In this document: positions 33,739-46,377 of the stretch, one piece after another
Layout of the letters: the number at the start of each line of letters is the position of its first letter
How positions within the stretch are numbered: position 1 is the stretch's first letter
Assembly: GCA_008360955.1 (NCBI GenBank)
Contig: LUCM01002173.1
Span: forward strand, 115,371-179,370
Direction: 5' to 3'
Source: Fasciolopsis buskii
Taxonomy: Eukaryota > Platyhelminthes > Trematoda > Plagiorchiida > Fasciolidae
DNA: 64,000 nt
The notes under the pieces: model-generated
Told to the model about the DNA's origin: nothing
Seen by the model: only the letters and a program-made list of their open reading frames with translations
Databases searched by the model: none
Made by a program: the position numbers and the translations under genes

Positions 33739-36735
33739 CTAAATGTTTCTCGTGAACATTTACTTTTTATTTTGCTACCTGAATCCACAAGGATACACCA
33801 AAAACGAGCTTCTGGTTACAGTTGGGTAGCAGTTCACGAAACGTGTTTGAAACACTGTCCTATGATATCTTGTTTTGGGGCAGAACTTCAGCAACCGACT
33901 ATCAAAACAGTCTCAGATTTAACAAATCGTAAAATTGTTGTTTTTTTACATTTTCTGGGATTGCGGTAACAGAACAAGGTAGAAGATAGTGCTGTGACCA
34001 CAAAATAAGTTGTTGCTTTAAAGAGGATCACTGCTGCACTGTTCATCTTCATTCCTGAGATTTATGCAGATAAAGTTTATTTCAGGATGATAAACTGCGA
34101 TGTCACGCAATGCAAGTTTGCACAGGGCTTACTAGTTCATACCAGATTCTAAACAAACACCAAGGGTGGATGATGAAATGCCTCAATGAGTCCTTCATGA
34201 TTATTCACAGGTTTTGAACTGAATGTATATGGCGAGCGGCCGTCGGGAATAAATGCATTTGACAGAAATGTTTTTCACAAGTGAAATAATAAACATCTCA
34301 TAAGTAAATTGAAAAAAAACAGTAAAACGCTTGACTTACTGTTGCGAGATAACCGGAATTGTTCAGACTGTGTCTCAGGACCGAATCCCGTCACTGCGGG
34401 TTAACTATCCTGATGCCAACTCTCGGATGACTGTAAACCCTTTCCTGAAAATAGGTTCCATTTAGGGTTACCCAGTGGAAGAAAGCAAAGAGATAAGCCA
34501 TTGCAAAAATACCTAGGGTCAACTAATTGATCTCGTCAAACCCAAGATACAAAATTTTTATTTGTCGGCTTTTAACCTCAAGGTGGGTCATGTATTGTGA
34601 CCTATCACTTGTGGTTGTGGTGGCAACACGGGAAACGTCCTGGCTTATACCATGGTTATTATTATTATGGGCTTCGTCATATTTTATCTTTCTGATTGCG
34701 GCTGAATCGGATTCGAACTTGGAGAATTCCTACGTGGGTTGTGCGACGATGGCCTTTGCCATGACTGAAACCTTGATTTAAGTAAACGCACGAAGTACTA
34801 GTGTCAAAATTTGTAAAAATTTGCAAGTCATATTATATTTCCATGAAATTGCTTACAGCGCATATAATATGCATGCACAATGTCGACAACCCACTAGTAT
34901 GAACAAGACTCGCGCAAATAGCATGAGGACTTGCTACTCACCTGATATTCGGCTCAGTATTGGCCGACTTGGTTTTCTGTTCCAGTCACTGGATTCCTAA
35001 TGCTCGAAATACTATCGGGTTACTTCAATTCTGTATCAGGAAAATACATCACAAACCTTTGAACTTGAGCATCTGCTTGTACTGTCTAAACTCATGATAA
35101 AGTTTGAAACAGGCCAACTACTAACTAAGATTAATGATTTCGGATTAGTCAGAAGTTCAGGGTTATAACGACTTAATCAATAACGCAAAGATCTTACTTT
35201 GTCTAGTTTACTTAATTTCAGTTAAATTTGACGGCAAAAAGTTCTACTGCACTGATCTCAGTTGAAGTGGTTCTCGAGATGACCATGTCATTTTTACATT
35301 ATTCTGAAACAGTGTCAAAACTAATCGGAAATGTTATTCAGTTATCTTATTCACATCTCGTTTGCATTTGCTCGAAACGTTATCCATCCTACAGGGGCAC
35401 ATCTGTACTCGTGTACTGCCAGGTGGACAAATTATTTGTGCACCGCACTACAATCTGCGCACAAATGTGTTCTCCAGAGATTTTATGAAATAGAGGCCTG
35501 GTCCTACCCAAATTCGAATATCTTTGACACGAATCAGATTGCTTTCGACATAATTGATACATAACACGAGGATTGGTGTATTATGCAAGCACCTGTGTTC
35601 TTTCACCACCAGCCAGTCCTCGTGTGGGATCTAATGCATCGGGAATGGTCTACGGAAAATTGACTCGAAGTAGCGAGATTAAACGCGACGAACGCTGAAG
35701 AAATTCAAACCATTTTTATAACATGCCTAGTTGGACTGGTAAAATTTCGCATTGGCAATGCATTTCCTGTTCTCTCCCCCTCTTAAACGAATGTCCAACT
35801 GCTTAAATATGAACTCATCAAAGGCACTACATAACCCTTGTTGTGGATGTCATGTTGGACTTTGCAGTGGTCTACTATTCCCGCGATGCGACTAGAAATG
35901 TTCATGTATTTATTTTGTCATGCATAATCAGAAGAACTAATATGATAAATTGGGGATTTTCTTTCGCATCCATGATAGAAGTGGTAGTCAATTGTCCTTG
36001 CTAACGTGACGGCATAAACTGATTCCCGATGCAATAAAAATGAATGGAATTAATTTAATGTTCATACTTGCAATCAACTATCCGTGCAATAGAAGAAAGC
36101 ATCTAATCAGTATTGAGAATGACAAGTGACAAACAATAGGAAACAGCTAATGGTTTTTACATTGTTTCCCAAAAATATGACAGCCTTGATCAAGCTGCAC
36201 AAAAATTGCGGCGGTCAGATGGCGATCCTCAATCATACATGCATGTTGTCGAGGCGAGAAATTAAAAAAAGCTTAGTCCGTTTACTTTACTTCCTTCATT
36301 TGACTCAAACGTACAGTGTTTGAATGTTTCGTGCAGTCTTATCCATCTGTATCATTCACCTCCGAGGCTTGTGATTTTCACCTACCGTGATCAGCCGTGA
36401 TCGCAGAATATAATCCGATTTGCCCAGATGTTGGTACCATTGCGTGAATGAAGATAATTTGCTAGTAATGGATGGTGTCCAGTGATCATTAGCCTAGAAC
36501 GTTACGTGTTCATTGCATACAAAACAGTCTTTCCTTGCGTGCACTGGAATCGGAAGTTTCATTGATTTAACCCCTTTTCATATCTCACAGCCAAATCAGT
36601 GCGACTTGTTATGAGAATCATCATATGAACCATCCGTCACCAAAGCTGAAATATTTTCATGTCAATTTCGAAGGCTTTTATTTTCCTATGGATTTTTGCA
36701 GGTTTTCTCATCTGCTGGTGACAGCTGTTACTCAC
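33739..36735. other. No confident gene
   Basis: Plus frames 33661-33969, 34527-34781 (hydrophobic) and 35228-35564 show no domain. Around 34375-34410 a ccgaatcccgtcactgcggg run could be a decayed Pol III box. Nothing else recognised. Confidence 0.3.
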
Positions 36736-36833
36736 TTTTCGGATTTGAACATGGAAACGAATTTGTTCAGTGAATTCGTTTATTTCAGAGTTCTTCACGA
36801 GCATTTTGCCATAAGGCCTGTTATGTTTTATTC
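36736..36833 (-). CDS. Candidate minus-strand internal exon (98 bp)
   Basis: On the minus strand an excellent acceptor (tttacatttcattttttcac then cag) and a strong donor (CGAAAA|GTGAGTAAC) enclose two bases plus 32 open codons. The peptide is IKHNRPYGKMLVKNSEINEF then TEQIRFHVQIRK. Short, but both splice sites are near ideal. Family not recognised. Ends on a codon boundary. Confidence 0.45.
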
Positions 36834-39800
36834 CTGGTGAAAAAATGAAATGTAAATTCGCAGAGGAACCTCTAACTACTCGCAAATCCAACCCACCGGC
36901 ACAATAAGATCATTCGGGATGGAACAAAATAAAACTGATTTTCCAGGTTAGAGCGATGCGGAAGAGCTAGCGAATAGTGGATAGAGGCTGCCAGTGCCCA
37001 GGTGAGATAAATACAGTTGACAGTGTCTATATTTTCGGAGTTTTATTCTAATAAACAAAGTTCATCCGATCATAACATAATCTCGTAGGCGTATTTGTAC
37101 CCATATGTAAGATTTGCCGAATATGTCATGTTTAAAGCCATTAAATACTGTCAAGAGGAACATGGGGATATATGCCTTGGTGCTCATGGGTACCCCTTAG
37201 CATTTGTTTTACAAATAATTCCTCTTTAAATTACTAGTCAAGGCAGATGTTAGTGAGGACAAATTATTTATTCCCTTCAATCTCTACTCAAAATCCAGCG
37301 TTTTCGACTGGGCAACTTCAGCACTCAGTTACATTTTCAACACAGCCAAGAAGAACCATCGTCTCAGTCGCATTAATTTTGATCGAACAGACAGACATTC
37401 GTATCGCCAGCTAGTATGTTTAATAGTTTTGTCGTACCGGTAATTCAAGCGCGTCCAAAGTATAAGCTACATGCAGTTCCCGTTATCGAAAGCATAACAT
37501 TGTCGGTTGGGCTTGTAATCGGCCAAAGCATCGGTAGCCATGTGCAAACTTCTTCAACGCATGCTCCGAATTAAAACGCATATGGAAGCCTAATGTGACG
37601 AGCCGTTTTTTCGTTACATTTAGAACTTTGTTCAGCTCAGAATAAATAATCAGAACAGAATGTAATTTCAAACTACAGAATCTGCATAATGATGCAATCC
37701 AATTTACCCGGTTACGTAAATAAATTTAAGTTTACTTAAGTCCAATCTTAAAATTGCATTTCACTATCCAGCTTGATGGCAAAGGACTTTTGAGAAAAAA
37801 AACATTGCATAACAATGTTGGCAGACAGTGAATTTGAACGAAGCAACTGTTTAACGTGAATCATTCCTTTGTAGATAGATCCGCGATCAAGGTATATTTA
37901 AAGGGGGCATTCGTTTGGTTTTAATTTGATTGCAACTCATGCTTACCCACTTGGTTGACCGCATAGAACAAATCCCATTTATTGTGTTTTAACTTTTTTG
38001 GGAAAAGATGAGTCTGGTAAACACAGTTTGGCTGGTTACAATTCCAACCGCTTTCAGGCTTTGCAGATATTAATTAATCCACCTTTTCAATCATCACCGA
38101 GTTCACATGGTGTGCTCAAATTAAGACAGAAATAAAACAATTTCAACAAAATGTGATGAGCATCCGTGACACGCAAACATTGCATGCATTACCTAGAAAA
38201 TTTTCAAAATTCTTCGTAAACGAATCTTTCTCTTTTACGCTTCATGGATGTTCGCGGTTTTGTGAATCCCTCTTCCTGGCAAGTGCAATTTATTATAGAA
38301 TCAGGCTATTACAAGCCGCGTTGGCGTCTTTTTAACGTGTTTGTGTACACAGCTAGTGTTCTCTGTCAGTAGCACTTTAGAACCTATTCTATTCCTGCGA
38401 GAGTTTTTGGCTCGGGACGTTATTCAGTACGTTGCATCTGAATAACGAAGGAACACCGGTACTTCTCGAAAAAAACATTCATGGGTAGCATTTTTTCGGC
38501 TTAACTTTTGCATGTCATTGGTAAAAATCTGAATATGATGCGAAATATCATGCATGCACGCAACCGTGACGCCGGTCGATTAATAGCTGTTACACATGTT
38601 AATTTTATGGTAAATGTGTCCTTGGAGGTAGTTTGGTCATGTCAAGGGGAAAATTCAGCTGACTGTCCCCTACCTATGAGCATTCACAAATTGCATCTCC
38701 TCACTACATGCACATTTCGAAAAGCGCTCGATACAGCAGAACGAGTGAATAAATCGTCTTCCTTAAGTCCGTTCGTCTCGTGTTAAGCAATAAGTAGTTT
38801 TTTCCGATTTAGGTGGATGTAAAATTTGCCCGTTGACAGGGAACATCCTTTACATGAGAGGTTAGATACTCAGGCCATGATAGTGGTTATTAGAAGTTGA
38901 AATTCAATTTAATTCAATTCAACGAGTGATTTTATGTACCTGAATGCGAGCGAATTTTCATCTTGTACAAATGAAAGGCCGCGAATACTTGTGTCTGTGG
39001 CAAACACAAATCACGACGTATTTTGATAAATTAAGCCGATTGATAAAAACACAATGAAGCATAATAAAAAAGAATGCCTTAGCACGAAAAGTGGAGATAA
39101 GCTGTTAAATCAATCATTATCAATTTCCGATATTTGCGTAAAGGAACATGGTAAGGAATAAGACTGTTCCTGTAAGTAGAGATACCAGAAAGGTGGAGTC
39201 CAAATTTGGAACGAAGAGAAGAATGAGAAAAAGCCCTGCATAATGTTGCTCGAGAACAGTGGTTAGTGTGGGTTAGCACTGGAAATATGTCACAGGCGCA
39301 AAAATATTTGGTTCGTACGTAGTAGGAGATTGAGTGCTTTCATGAAATAATTCACCAGGTGATATCATCTCTCAAGCACCATCAAGAAATCATAGAAGCA
39401 CCGTACCGCTGTTTCATCCTTGTTAGGAATCATCAGCAGTGCATATCCACTGCGCCAGGAGTGGGTGAGTTGAGCGACGATGACACCTGGTGAGTTATCT
39501 CATGATAAAAATATTTATTAGACAATGAAACCAAGGAGCGCATCTTAGATGAATCCACTAAAACGTGCATACAGTTTTAGGAAATTGACGATGAGAGTTA
39601 GATGCTTTTCTTTCAAACCAGAAAAGAACAATTAGGATCATTAGAACTGGAGGGTGAACGTGCATGAATTAACAAACGAAAGGACAAGGAGGCTTGTTTG
39701 CGCACCTTGGGGAATAGATTCAATAGGGTTTGTCCAAAATAGGTAATTAGTAAAATCCATTCCTAAGTAAAGTTCAGAAGAATTCTTTCGGATGTATTTC

Positions 39801-40081
39801 GTATTTCTTTCTTAGGGTTGGGGTTACCGAAGAAGGATGAATATCGGGAACCACGTTGAAAGTTTAGGGGACATATAAGTTTAGTCAGTGTTAAGGAACA
39901 AGAGGAAGACCTGTGGCTGACTGCATTTAAATTATCTTGCTTAGGACAACCACTGACGTGAGTATTATAAGGACGGCCAAAATCTGTCGAAAACTGAATG
40001 TGATTTAACTGATCATTTAGTGTACTTACATGAAAAACGGGAGCTATTTTTACAAGAGATTCAGGCCGTTAGATTTGGAGT
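36834..40081. other. No confident gene
   Basis: Minus frame 37483-37671 reads LNKVLNVTKKRLVTLGFHMR and looks protein-like but lacks a good acceptor. Plus 38508-38786 and minus 39079-39279 have no domain. The rest shows nothing. Confidence 0.3.
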
Positions 40082-40325
40082 TTAAATGTGACTGCACCGA
40101 GCGTCAGTCTGGCGAAAGTTTTTCCTCTGATTCTGGCCGAATTGTCCTCGAGTCAGTAGAAAAGATTTTATGAACAATAAAATGGATTGAGTATTCGAAC
40201 TAGTATTCCATTTCCTCGCGTCATCAGACGATTGCGAACATCCGTCCAAACTAAGCGTATTAAAATATTTTCTCTGTCGATATCCTTGAATTTGGATATG
40301 CAAGAACCGGATTTGGCACTGATTA
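40082..40325 (-). CDS. Candidate minus-strand exon, phase-compatible with 40505-40878
   Basis: Acceptor ccctaaagtttag on the minus strand is followed by one base and 80 codons to a TAA at 40082. The single leading base exactly completes the two-base overhang left by the exon at 40505-40878, across a 179-base intron. The peptide includes NQCQIRFLHIQIQGYRQRKY, then FNTLSLDGCSQSSDDARKWN. No poly(A) signal is obvious after the stop. Family unknown. Confidence 0.4.
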
Positions 40326-40504
40326 CTAAACTTTAGGGACAACGTGATTAATAGCCAAGTTTTTTGATTCTGCATATACGAAATTTTAACGGAATCGATG
40401 AAATGCAGCCAATGAAAATTTCGAAACGGGGCCGCTCTTTTTCAGCCAGTTATGTTTGGGAAGGTGTGACAAAGTCGTGTGAGGTTGTCGGTTCTATTTC
40501 TCAC

Positions 40505-40878
40505 CTCTTCGGATTGAAGACAGGCATGCAACACCTTTTAAGAATATCCTGGTAATCTAACACCGTAAATTGGTGGAAAGCGTGAGTTAGATTCGAGACA
40601 ACATAGTCGACTGACGCCAAGCTGCTGGGATGCAAGGGCGGACGGAATACATGTGAGTGACAGATCAATGTATTTCGCGGAAGACTGCTAAAAATATAAG
40701 TCAAGATAGAAAATGTACACTCATAGGATACGGATGAGATAGAATCTTTTCGTCTACGTAGGAGTTGGTCTCCGTAATCAGGAAGCCTGATGTTCACGAT
40801 TTGTGAGTTTGAGGAAAATACATCATGGATGGTTTGACTCGCATAGTAACGCAGCAAACTTGCCTCAAGGCTGTTGGG
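40505..40878 (-). CDS. Candidate minus-strand internal exon (374 bp), unknown protein
   Basis: The strongest exon model on this strand. The acceptor is a long pyrimidine tract (cctcgtcttcctctgcag), the donor is AAGAG|GTGAGA (GT at 40503-40504), and one frame is open for all 124 codons between them. The peptide begins PNSLEASLLRYYASQTIHDV, then FSSNSQIVNIRLPDYGDQLL, RRRKDSISSVSYECTFSILT and later LASVDYVVSNLTHAFHQF. No membrane span or repeat character; family not recognised. Starts in phase 0 and leaves two bases, matching the candidate exon at 40082-40325. Confidence 0.5.
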
Positions 40879-41125
40879 CTGCAGAGGAAGACGAGGTATT
40901 TTCCTCTAGATTTATTAAGTAGTTAAACACCGGTCGTCTCCTATCTAACAAACCGTGGAGAAAGAAGATCGACAGTGCCGCAGGTTAACATTTTTGAGTA
41001 CTCTTTCCAACCGTCTATGTGAAGCAATCTGATACTTACTTGATTTCCAATTACGAATCATGATAAAAGAGCATAGGATTTAAACAGTGTACAGCAAACA
41101 ATTGATGTTCATAGCAAAGTAGATT

Positions 41126-41446
41126 TTGTATAAAGACCTCCACGAGGCCAGATTAATCTGCCTACCCCACACCGTCCAAGGAAAAGAAAACTTTTGTAAT
41201 GAGGTGCACTTCAATCTAATTTCGACCACAAACCACACATTCCAATCCAAGAGCATACACATTCTTTCAAGTACCCGGAGGACTATTCTGAACCCGTGTG
41301 AATTTAGATGGTTGTCGCTTTCTGCTTCACCCCTAATGTATCATTTCACTTGCAGGTGTGATGATGTTTGCATCGGCATAACAGACCGAAGGTTTTCACA
41401 GCGCATTTTCGAGCATTTTGCCAGATTGTTGGTCATATCGACGTAG
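41126..41446 (+). mobile_element. Penelope-like element, GIY-YIG endonuclease region fragment
   Basis: A 106-codon plus-strand frame includes ICLPHTVQGKEN-type linker sequence (reading ARLICLPHTVQ), SSTRRTILNP and then MYHFTCRCDDVCIGITDRRF followed by SQRIFEHFARLL. The family pattern is VYxFTCxCGxxYIGRTxRxLxxRIxEH: the YIG is CIG here and the GRT arginine is lost, but the order and the CxC are kept. After the stop at 41446 a weak NPFCPLSFEVL suggests the next PLE block. The RT part upstream is not readable. A 5'-truncated, inactive copy, apparently a third PLE lineage in this window. Confidence 0.7.
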
Positions 41447-43880
41447 AGAAAATTTATGGACAGTTGTCCTGATTGTAACTCAAACATTTGATAACAGGCA
41501 AACACACAGGCAAACCCATTTTGTCCGCTAAGCTTCGAGGTTTTGCTTTTAGTAATGTGATGCTAATTCTATTGGGTAGCTCTTTTCTTATCATACAAAA
41601 TCTACTGACACGGACCACGTGCTTTCCATGGAGGTGACACCAGTTGCTTGTTGTATACTATTTAACCCCTATGCCGGTCCACCGAAGTTCCTAGCTGAAA
41701 ATTTTGTAATTCATAGATTGTTTTACGAAGCGTAATAGGAAACGTTAACACCGAACAATAACGATCTTCTTCCTCTACTGGTCCTTAGTCAAGTGCAGCC
41801 AGCCAGGCTTACGAGACGAGAGTTTTCAGGTCCCTGGAATCCGTGCCCGAAGCCACCTAGAGGTCTGCCGCATTCAGAGTACTCAGCTGACTGGGGATAG
41901 CGGATTTGTTTGTCTTCGGAATAACTGACTTGAGGCAAATTAGTCAATATTTATCTGGGTTGTAATGTCACTGCCTTTGTGAAACTAAACTGAATATCAC
42001 GGATTGTTTCGAAGATTTGAAGAAAACATGTGTGAAAAGAACGAACTGTCGTAGGTCAGAGGAAAAATCAGTAGTTTCAAATTACGAGGCAGTAAAGCGC
42101 GCAAAATTATCTTTTGTGCTTTTGAAATACTGGTAATGATAAAGTCTGTTCAGTTTTGACGAATAGAGGATCTTGCAAATAGGCAGAAATTGAAAAAATG
42201 CGATCGGTCAAATGGAGGTCAAGTACGGCGGTCAGAACACGATCACCAGGTGGGTTGGGGAAATATTTGGAGCGTTCACAGGGTATAGATAGTAGCGAAA
42301 TATTTCTCCTTGCTACCAGAATCAAATGGTAAGTATATTAATTACCAGTCGTTAGGAAGCGACGGTTGTTAATTTTTCGGTGGGATACAACTTCCAATCA
42401 TACTAATGCAGTCAATCGTATCATTCTCTGAACCACATCCAAAATAAATGCTCAGTTGCTTACGCATTTGAAGTCACTTAAATAAGTGACAAAGAACATT
42501 TCCTCATTAGAAGACATCGAGGGGGTGCGTAGCTAGGTTTTTTTGCGGTAAGTCTGATTATAAATGTTGCTGTGGATAATTATCAAAAAATGTTTGTTGT
42601 TACAATTTAAATGCCAAATTGGGTTATGCTTATTGTCAACGATACGATTTTGTGTATTGTGTGACAGATGCACCATGCTCGTGTGAGCAATTGTTACTCT
42701 TTCTTCTCACTGATCCAACCAGTAGGAACCGGGTCTTAGACCATATACTGGTTCGGAAAACTAACAGTCTCCGGGATTCATATTAGCTTTCGGTGAGCAC
42801 GCTTTTTCACCAAGTGCCAACGCTGCTAGGGAATATTTATTTGCCTCGCTATAATACTCATGGTCGATCGCATTGTCAGTTATTTATATTCTTGGTAAAT
42901 TTCTCCGCACTGGCCCTTTACGTTTTTGAGTGCGCGTTGTAATGGTGCCATTTCATGTTTTCCTCAACCTGTTCGTATTCTATTTCCATATTGGACTGCG
43001 CGGGAATTCTAAACGTCACCGTGTATGACAACACATTCCTTTGTTTACTAGAATAGGAAAGAAAGAATTTTGTTGTCTTCGAAAGACTGACTAGTGGGAA
43101 ATTGACCGGCGGCAGATTTGGAATCAAAATTGCATTACATTTCTGCACCCTTCTAACCAAGTGGATTATGATCAGCTAACCGCCTGACTTGTTTTTGGAA
43201 ACTGAATTTAAAATGGAAACAGAATACCAGTATTCCAAAGTATGATTAGGATACACGAAAAAACATGATTGCGCTCATAGTTTGTCTGATGTAGATCAGC
43301 GCAATGCAAGGTTCGATCAGTGCTTCTCAACCGGTCACTCTTTTATTTCCCGCAATCTGTCCTTTTAACCCTGATACGGTGAATGCTGATTCTGTTTCCT
43401 AAGCGGTGAGGAACTATTTTGAAATGCTTGGATATTAATGTTTGACAATGAAATTACTGGACTTTGAGCAGATCGGTTTCACACGAGCATTTGCAACAAG
43501 GAATAAGATCATTCGTTTACCACCGTATTATTCCAACGGTGGGTTCTTTCACCTCCTGTGCTTTTGGACCCATGAATACACAAACTACAATACAGTACAA
43601 TATGGAAGAAAAAAACACTACAGTAAATTCGGTATAAACAACTATTTACCATGTAAAAATATGCTCTGATTGGGGTTCCCAGCCACAAGCATAAGGTAAT
43701 CCAACAAGAAATAGAAGGAACACAAACGTCGGAAAAGAAAATATGAAGTAAACGAACTTTACAGAAGAGTGAAGGTTTTGAATGCAAAAAGGTTAGTGAC
43801 TACCACACTGAGGCATATCATCTACTTCCTGATTTCATTGCTTGTGCAGGACTTCGTGGACCCAAAGCCGGTAGTCTAAC
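41447..43880. other. No confident gene
   Basis: Minus frame 42107-42325 has no domain. Minus 42918-43160 reads VTFRIPAQSNMEIEYEQVEE and could be an exon with a GTAAAG donor, but the acceptor is poor. Nothing else recognised. Confidence 0.3.
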
Positions 43881-45057
43881 TCGAAACCCCATCCAACTAA
43901 CATCCCCCTGTCTCGAACAACAGTGTACTGCATGATAGTTGTTCTGTGGACATGCGCATAACATGTCCCAGATATTTTAACCTATTCACAATCGGTGCCT
44001 GTTCACAGCAGCTTACACCTAACTCCTGAATTACCCACAAAATCCTCTCACCATATTCTACCAATACTACCAAGACAGCGGTGTTCAGACAGGAAAATGT
44101 CTACGCATATTTATTGCTCTCAATGCCCATATTTCGGAGTCGCATAACACAACTGACCTCATTGCTTCCGTGTACATTCCACCGTCGATCGATAGCCGGA
44201 TGTCACAACGACGCCACACATGTCTCAAATTAGCAAATACCAATCTGGACTTATGTGTACTTGAAGATGAATCATTTGATATGGGACCGCCAGATGAGAT
44301 ACGACTACTCAACTAACTAAACCCATCCACCTACCTTAGTTGCTCCTGTGTAAAAACAATGTTCTACTTTGAGCCAGTCTATTCCTGATACAGTATGTTA
44401 CACTTCAATGGTGCACGGTCCATCCCAAACATACCTACATCATCATTTACGCGGCCAACGCGGAACAACGTGCAACTAACGTGGATTTTCAGCCAGTAGA
44501 ACGGCATCCTCCACATATTCCAGATTAGTCAGGTTCTTGTCTAAACAAATACCGAAGAAAGTATCCTCACACGACAATAAGGCAATTTTCATTAACATCC
44601 TAATAACGAAGTTCGGAGGTAAATAGGGATGTAAGGTGTTGTGGAGAATACAGACTTTGTGGGTATCTTGAGTGAAAGATCCCCGTGAACACGATTCGAC
44701 TTCGGCTGTTTGCATACTGAGATTAGATGATTTAGTGAATTTGTCTGGCACATTCCTCAATGAGAGGCAGAGCCTCAGGGTTAGGCGAACGACTGAGTCG
44801 AAAACCGCATTCAAGTCAAAGAAGACGGAGACAGACGGTCTATGGAACGTATGTTTATGTTCTAAGATGTGTTACGAAGTGGGGAAGGACCGATGTAGAT
44901 AAGTAGAGAAGTCATCCTGTAAACACTGAACATGTAATTTCGGATGGTAACGAGAAGTGACCAGTCCATACGTCACACTCAGTGATCACGATGGTTTCTA
45001 AACCGTCAGCTTCTGCTATGATACACACCAACAGCCAAAATCATCGGAACGTTTCTC
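43881..45057 (+). repeat. 1.17-kb duplicated segment, copy A
   Basis: Direct repeat of 58632-59808 at a constant offset of 14751 with no indels. From 43892 on I count only two substitutions (43916 and 44443). A few mismatches at 43886-43891 mark the left edge, and homology ends at 45057. Contains the minus-strand RTE remnant. Confidence 0.95.
43905..44905 (-). mobile_element. RTE-like retrotransposon, RT and C-terminal region, decayed (copy A)
   Basis: Minus-strand order: ILEHKHTFHRPSVSVFFDLN (family VLEHRHTFRRPTIVVFLDLK), NAVFDSVVRLTLRLCLSLRN, NFVIRMLMKIALLSCEDT, then LEYVEDAVLLAENP, where the catalytic YADD is YVED, so the first aspartate is gone. Then VGMFGMDRAPLKCNIL, SSRISSGGPISND, SRLVFANLRHVWRRCDIRLS and RSVVLCDSEIWALR. 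The element fades near HLGHVMRM-like sequence at the low end. Several stops and frameshifts. No endonuclease domain is present. Confidence 0.85.
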
Positions 45058-45168
45058 TAGTCAGCCAAATAAACAACTGATTTACATAAGTAAACGCTTA
45101 CCCGCTTTCACGAATCGATAAGATGGCCGAGGCTATAACACACTGCACAATATCCAATACTCTCGATT

Positions 45169-45663
45169 TGAAGAGTGCTCCACGTGTACGGTTGCGAGAC
45201 GTGGAGCATGCGTGTGGGCGATGTTCGTCGGTTGGAGGTTTTCGACAACCGATGTTTACGTAGTATGGCTAGGATTGGATGGAGTGTCCGGGTGAGTAAT
45301 ACTGAGGTTAGGAATCTGGTATTGGGTGCCACTTCTGAGAACAGCTTGTTTCAGCGTATGAAACTTAGTAGACTACGCTGGTTGGGTCACGTGTTGCGTA
45401 TGACGAACACTCGTCTACCATACCGTGCCCTATTTTGTGTTCCTCCTAAGGAATGGAAGAAGCCATGTGGAGGCCAACAGATGACGTGGCAACGTGGGAT
45501 GAGAAAATGTACAGCGAAGTTAGGTAAAGTAGGTGTCTCACGCCTTCGTGGATGAGGTCCGAAAGACTTGTCGACTTACTGGCTGGAGACACTGAAGGAT
45601 ATGGCAGTGAACCGTAAACGGTGGCGATCGTGCTGTCATTTTCTATCGAACCAGAATGATTGA
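45169..45663 (+). mobile_element. RTE-like retrotransposon C-terminal region, plus strand, one in-frame stop
   Basis: A plus-strand frame from 45175 reads VYGCETWSMRVGDVRRLEVF, DNRCLRSMARIGWSVRVSNT, RLRWLGHVLRMTNTRLPYRA and GGQQMTWQRGM, the conserved tail after the RT palm. It meets a TGA at 45553-45555, where the family has tryptophan (GWGP), and continues in the same frame with GPKDLSTYWLETLKDMAVNR then KRWRSCCHFLSNQND to a stop at 45661-45663. Much better preserved than the minus-strand RTE next to it and of a different subfamily. 5'-truncated. Confidence 0.85.
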
Positions 45664-45860
45664 AAACGCGTGCGTTTGTACAGTTAGACTGTGTTTCGTG
45701 TGTTGGCTGCAGCAGCGTCTTATGTGTTCCCGCCTGTGTAGGTTCACTCCCTGTTCCCCTTGGATATGCACTCTTTTTATATAAACGTGTAACTCTGGGG
45801 AAAGACAGCGGTCAGTGAGGCTTGCCTTGCCGTTTAATGCTGAGCGATGATGATGATGCT
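45664..45860 (+). mobile_element. RTE-like element 3' tail ending in a GAT repeat
   Basis: Non-coding sequence after the RTE stop, ending in gatgatgatgatg at about 45846-45858. RTE elements typically end in a short 3-base repeat rather than poly(A), so this is the likely 3' end of the copy at 45169-45663. Confidence 0.6.
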
Positions 45861-46377
45861 GACGCAGTCTCACCGGATCTGAAAGGAGTGTTCCGTTCGT
45901 TTCGTACCTTTCAGTTATAGGTGGCACTTACAGGATTTGTATTAAGTATATCACAAACGGTCGCCTGCATTCCAGAGTATCGCAATCGGGCCGCTCTCCT
46001 AATATTGCTACCAGTTTTGGATTTTGAATTATTAAGAGTTTATCAACCCTCTAGTCAGAACCAAGCATCTCTAGAAGCTGAGGAGATGTATTCTTGGAAA
46101 TGATGAGAAAACGGTTATTTCAAATGCGTTGACGTTCCTGATACCTACGGTCAAGCAAAATATAAAATCTCAATTATCACATTTCAACCTCGGGGTTGCA
46201 CCTGGAATCCAACATATGACCTTGTGCTTACCGAGCACAAGCTTCAACCCCTCAGTTATCGAAAGAGCTTTGCGTAAGTCACTATCCAGTGTCACACGGT
46301 CCCGTAACTCGAAGACCACTAGTTTTCTTCCGGCACCACGGATGTCATTTATGGAAGCCGGTAAGGAACTCGATCTT
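45861..46377. other. No supported gene
   Basis: Plus frames 45921-46103 and 46129-46416 are open but have no recognisable family or splice pairs. Confidence 0.3.
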
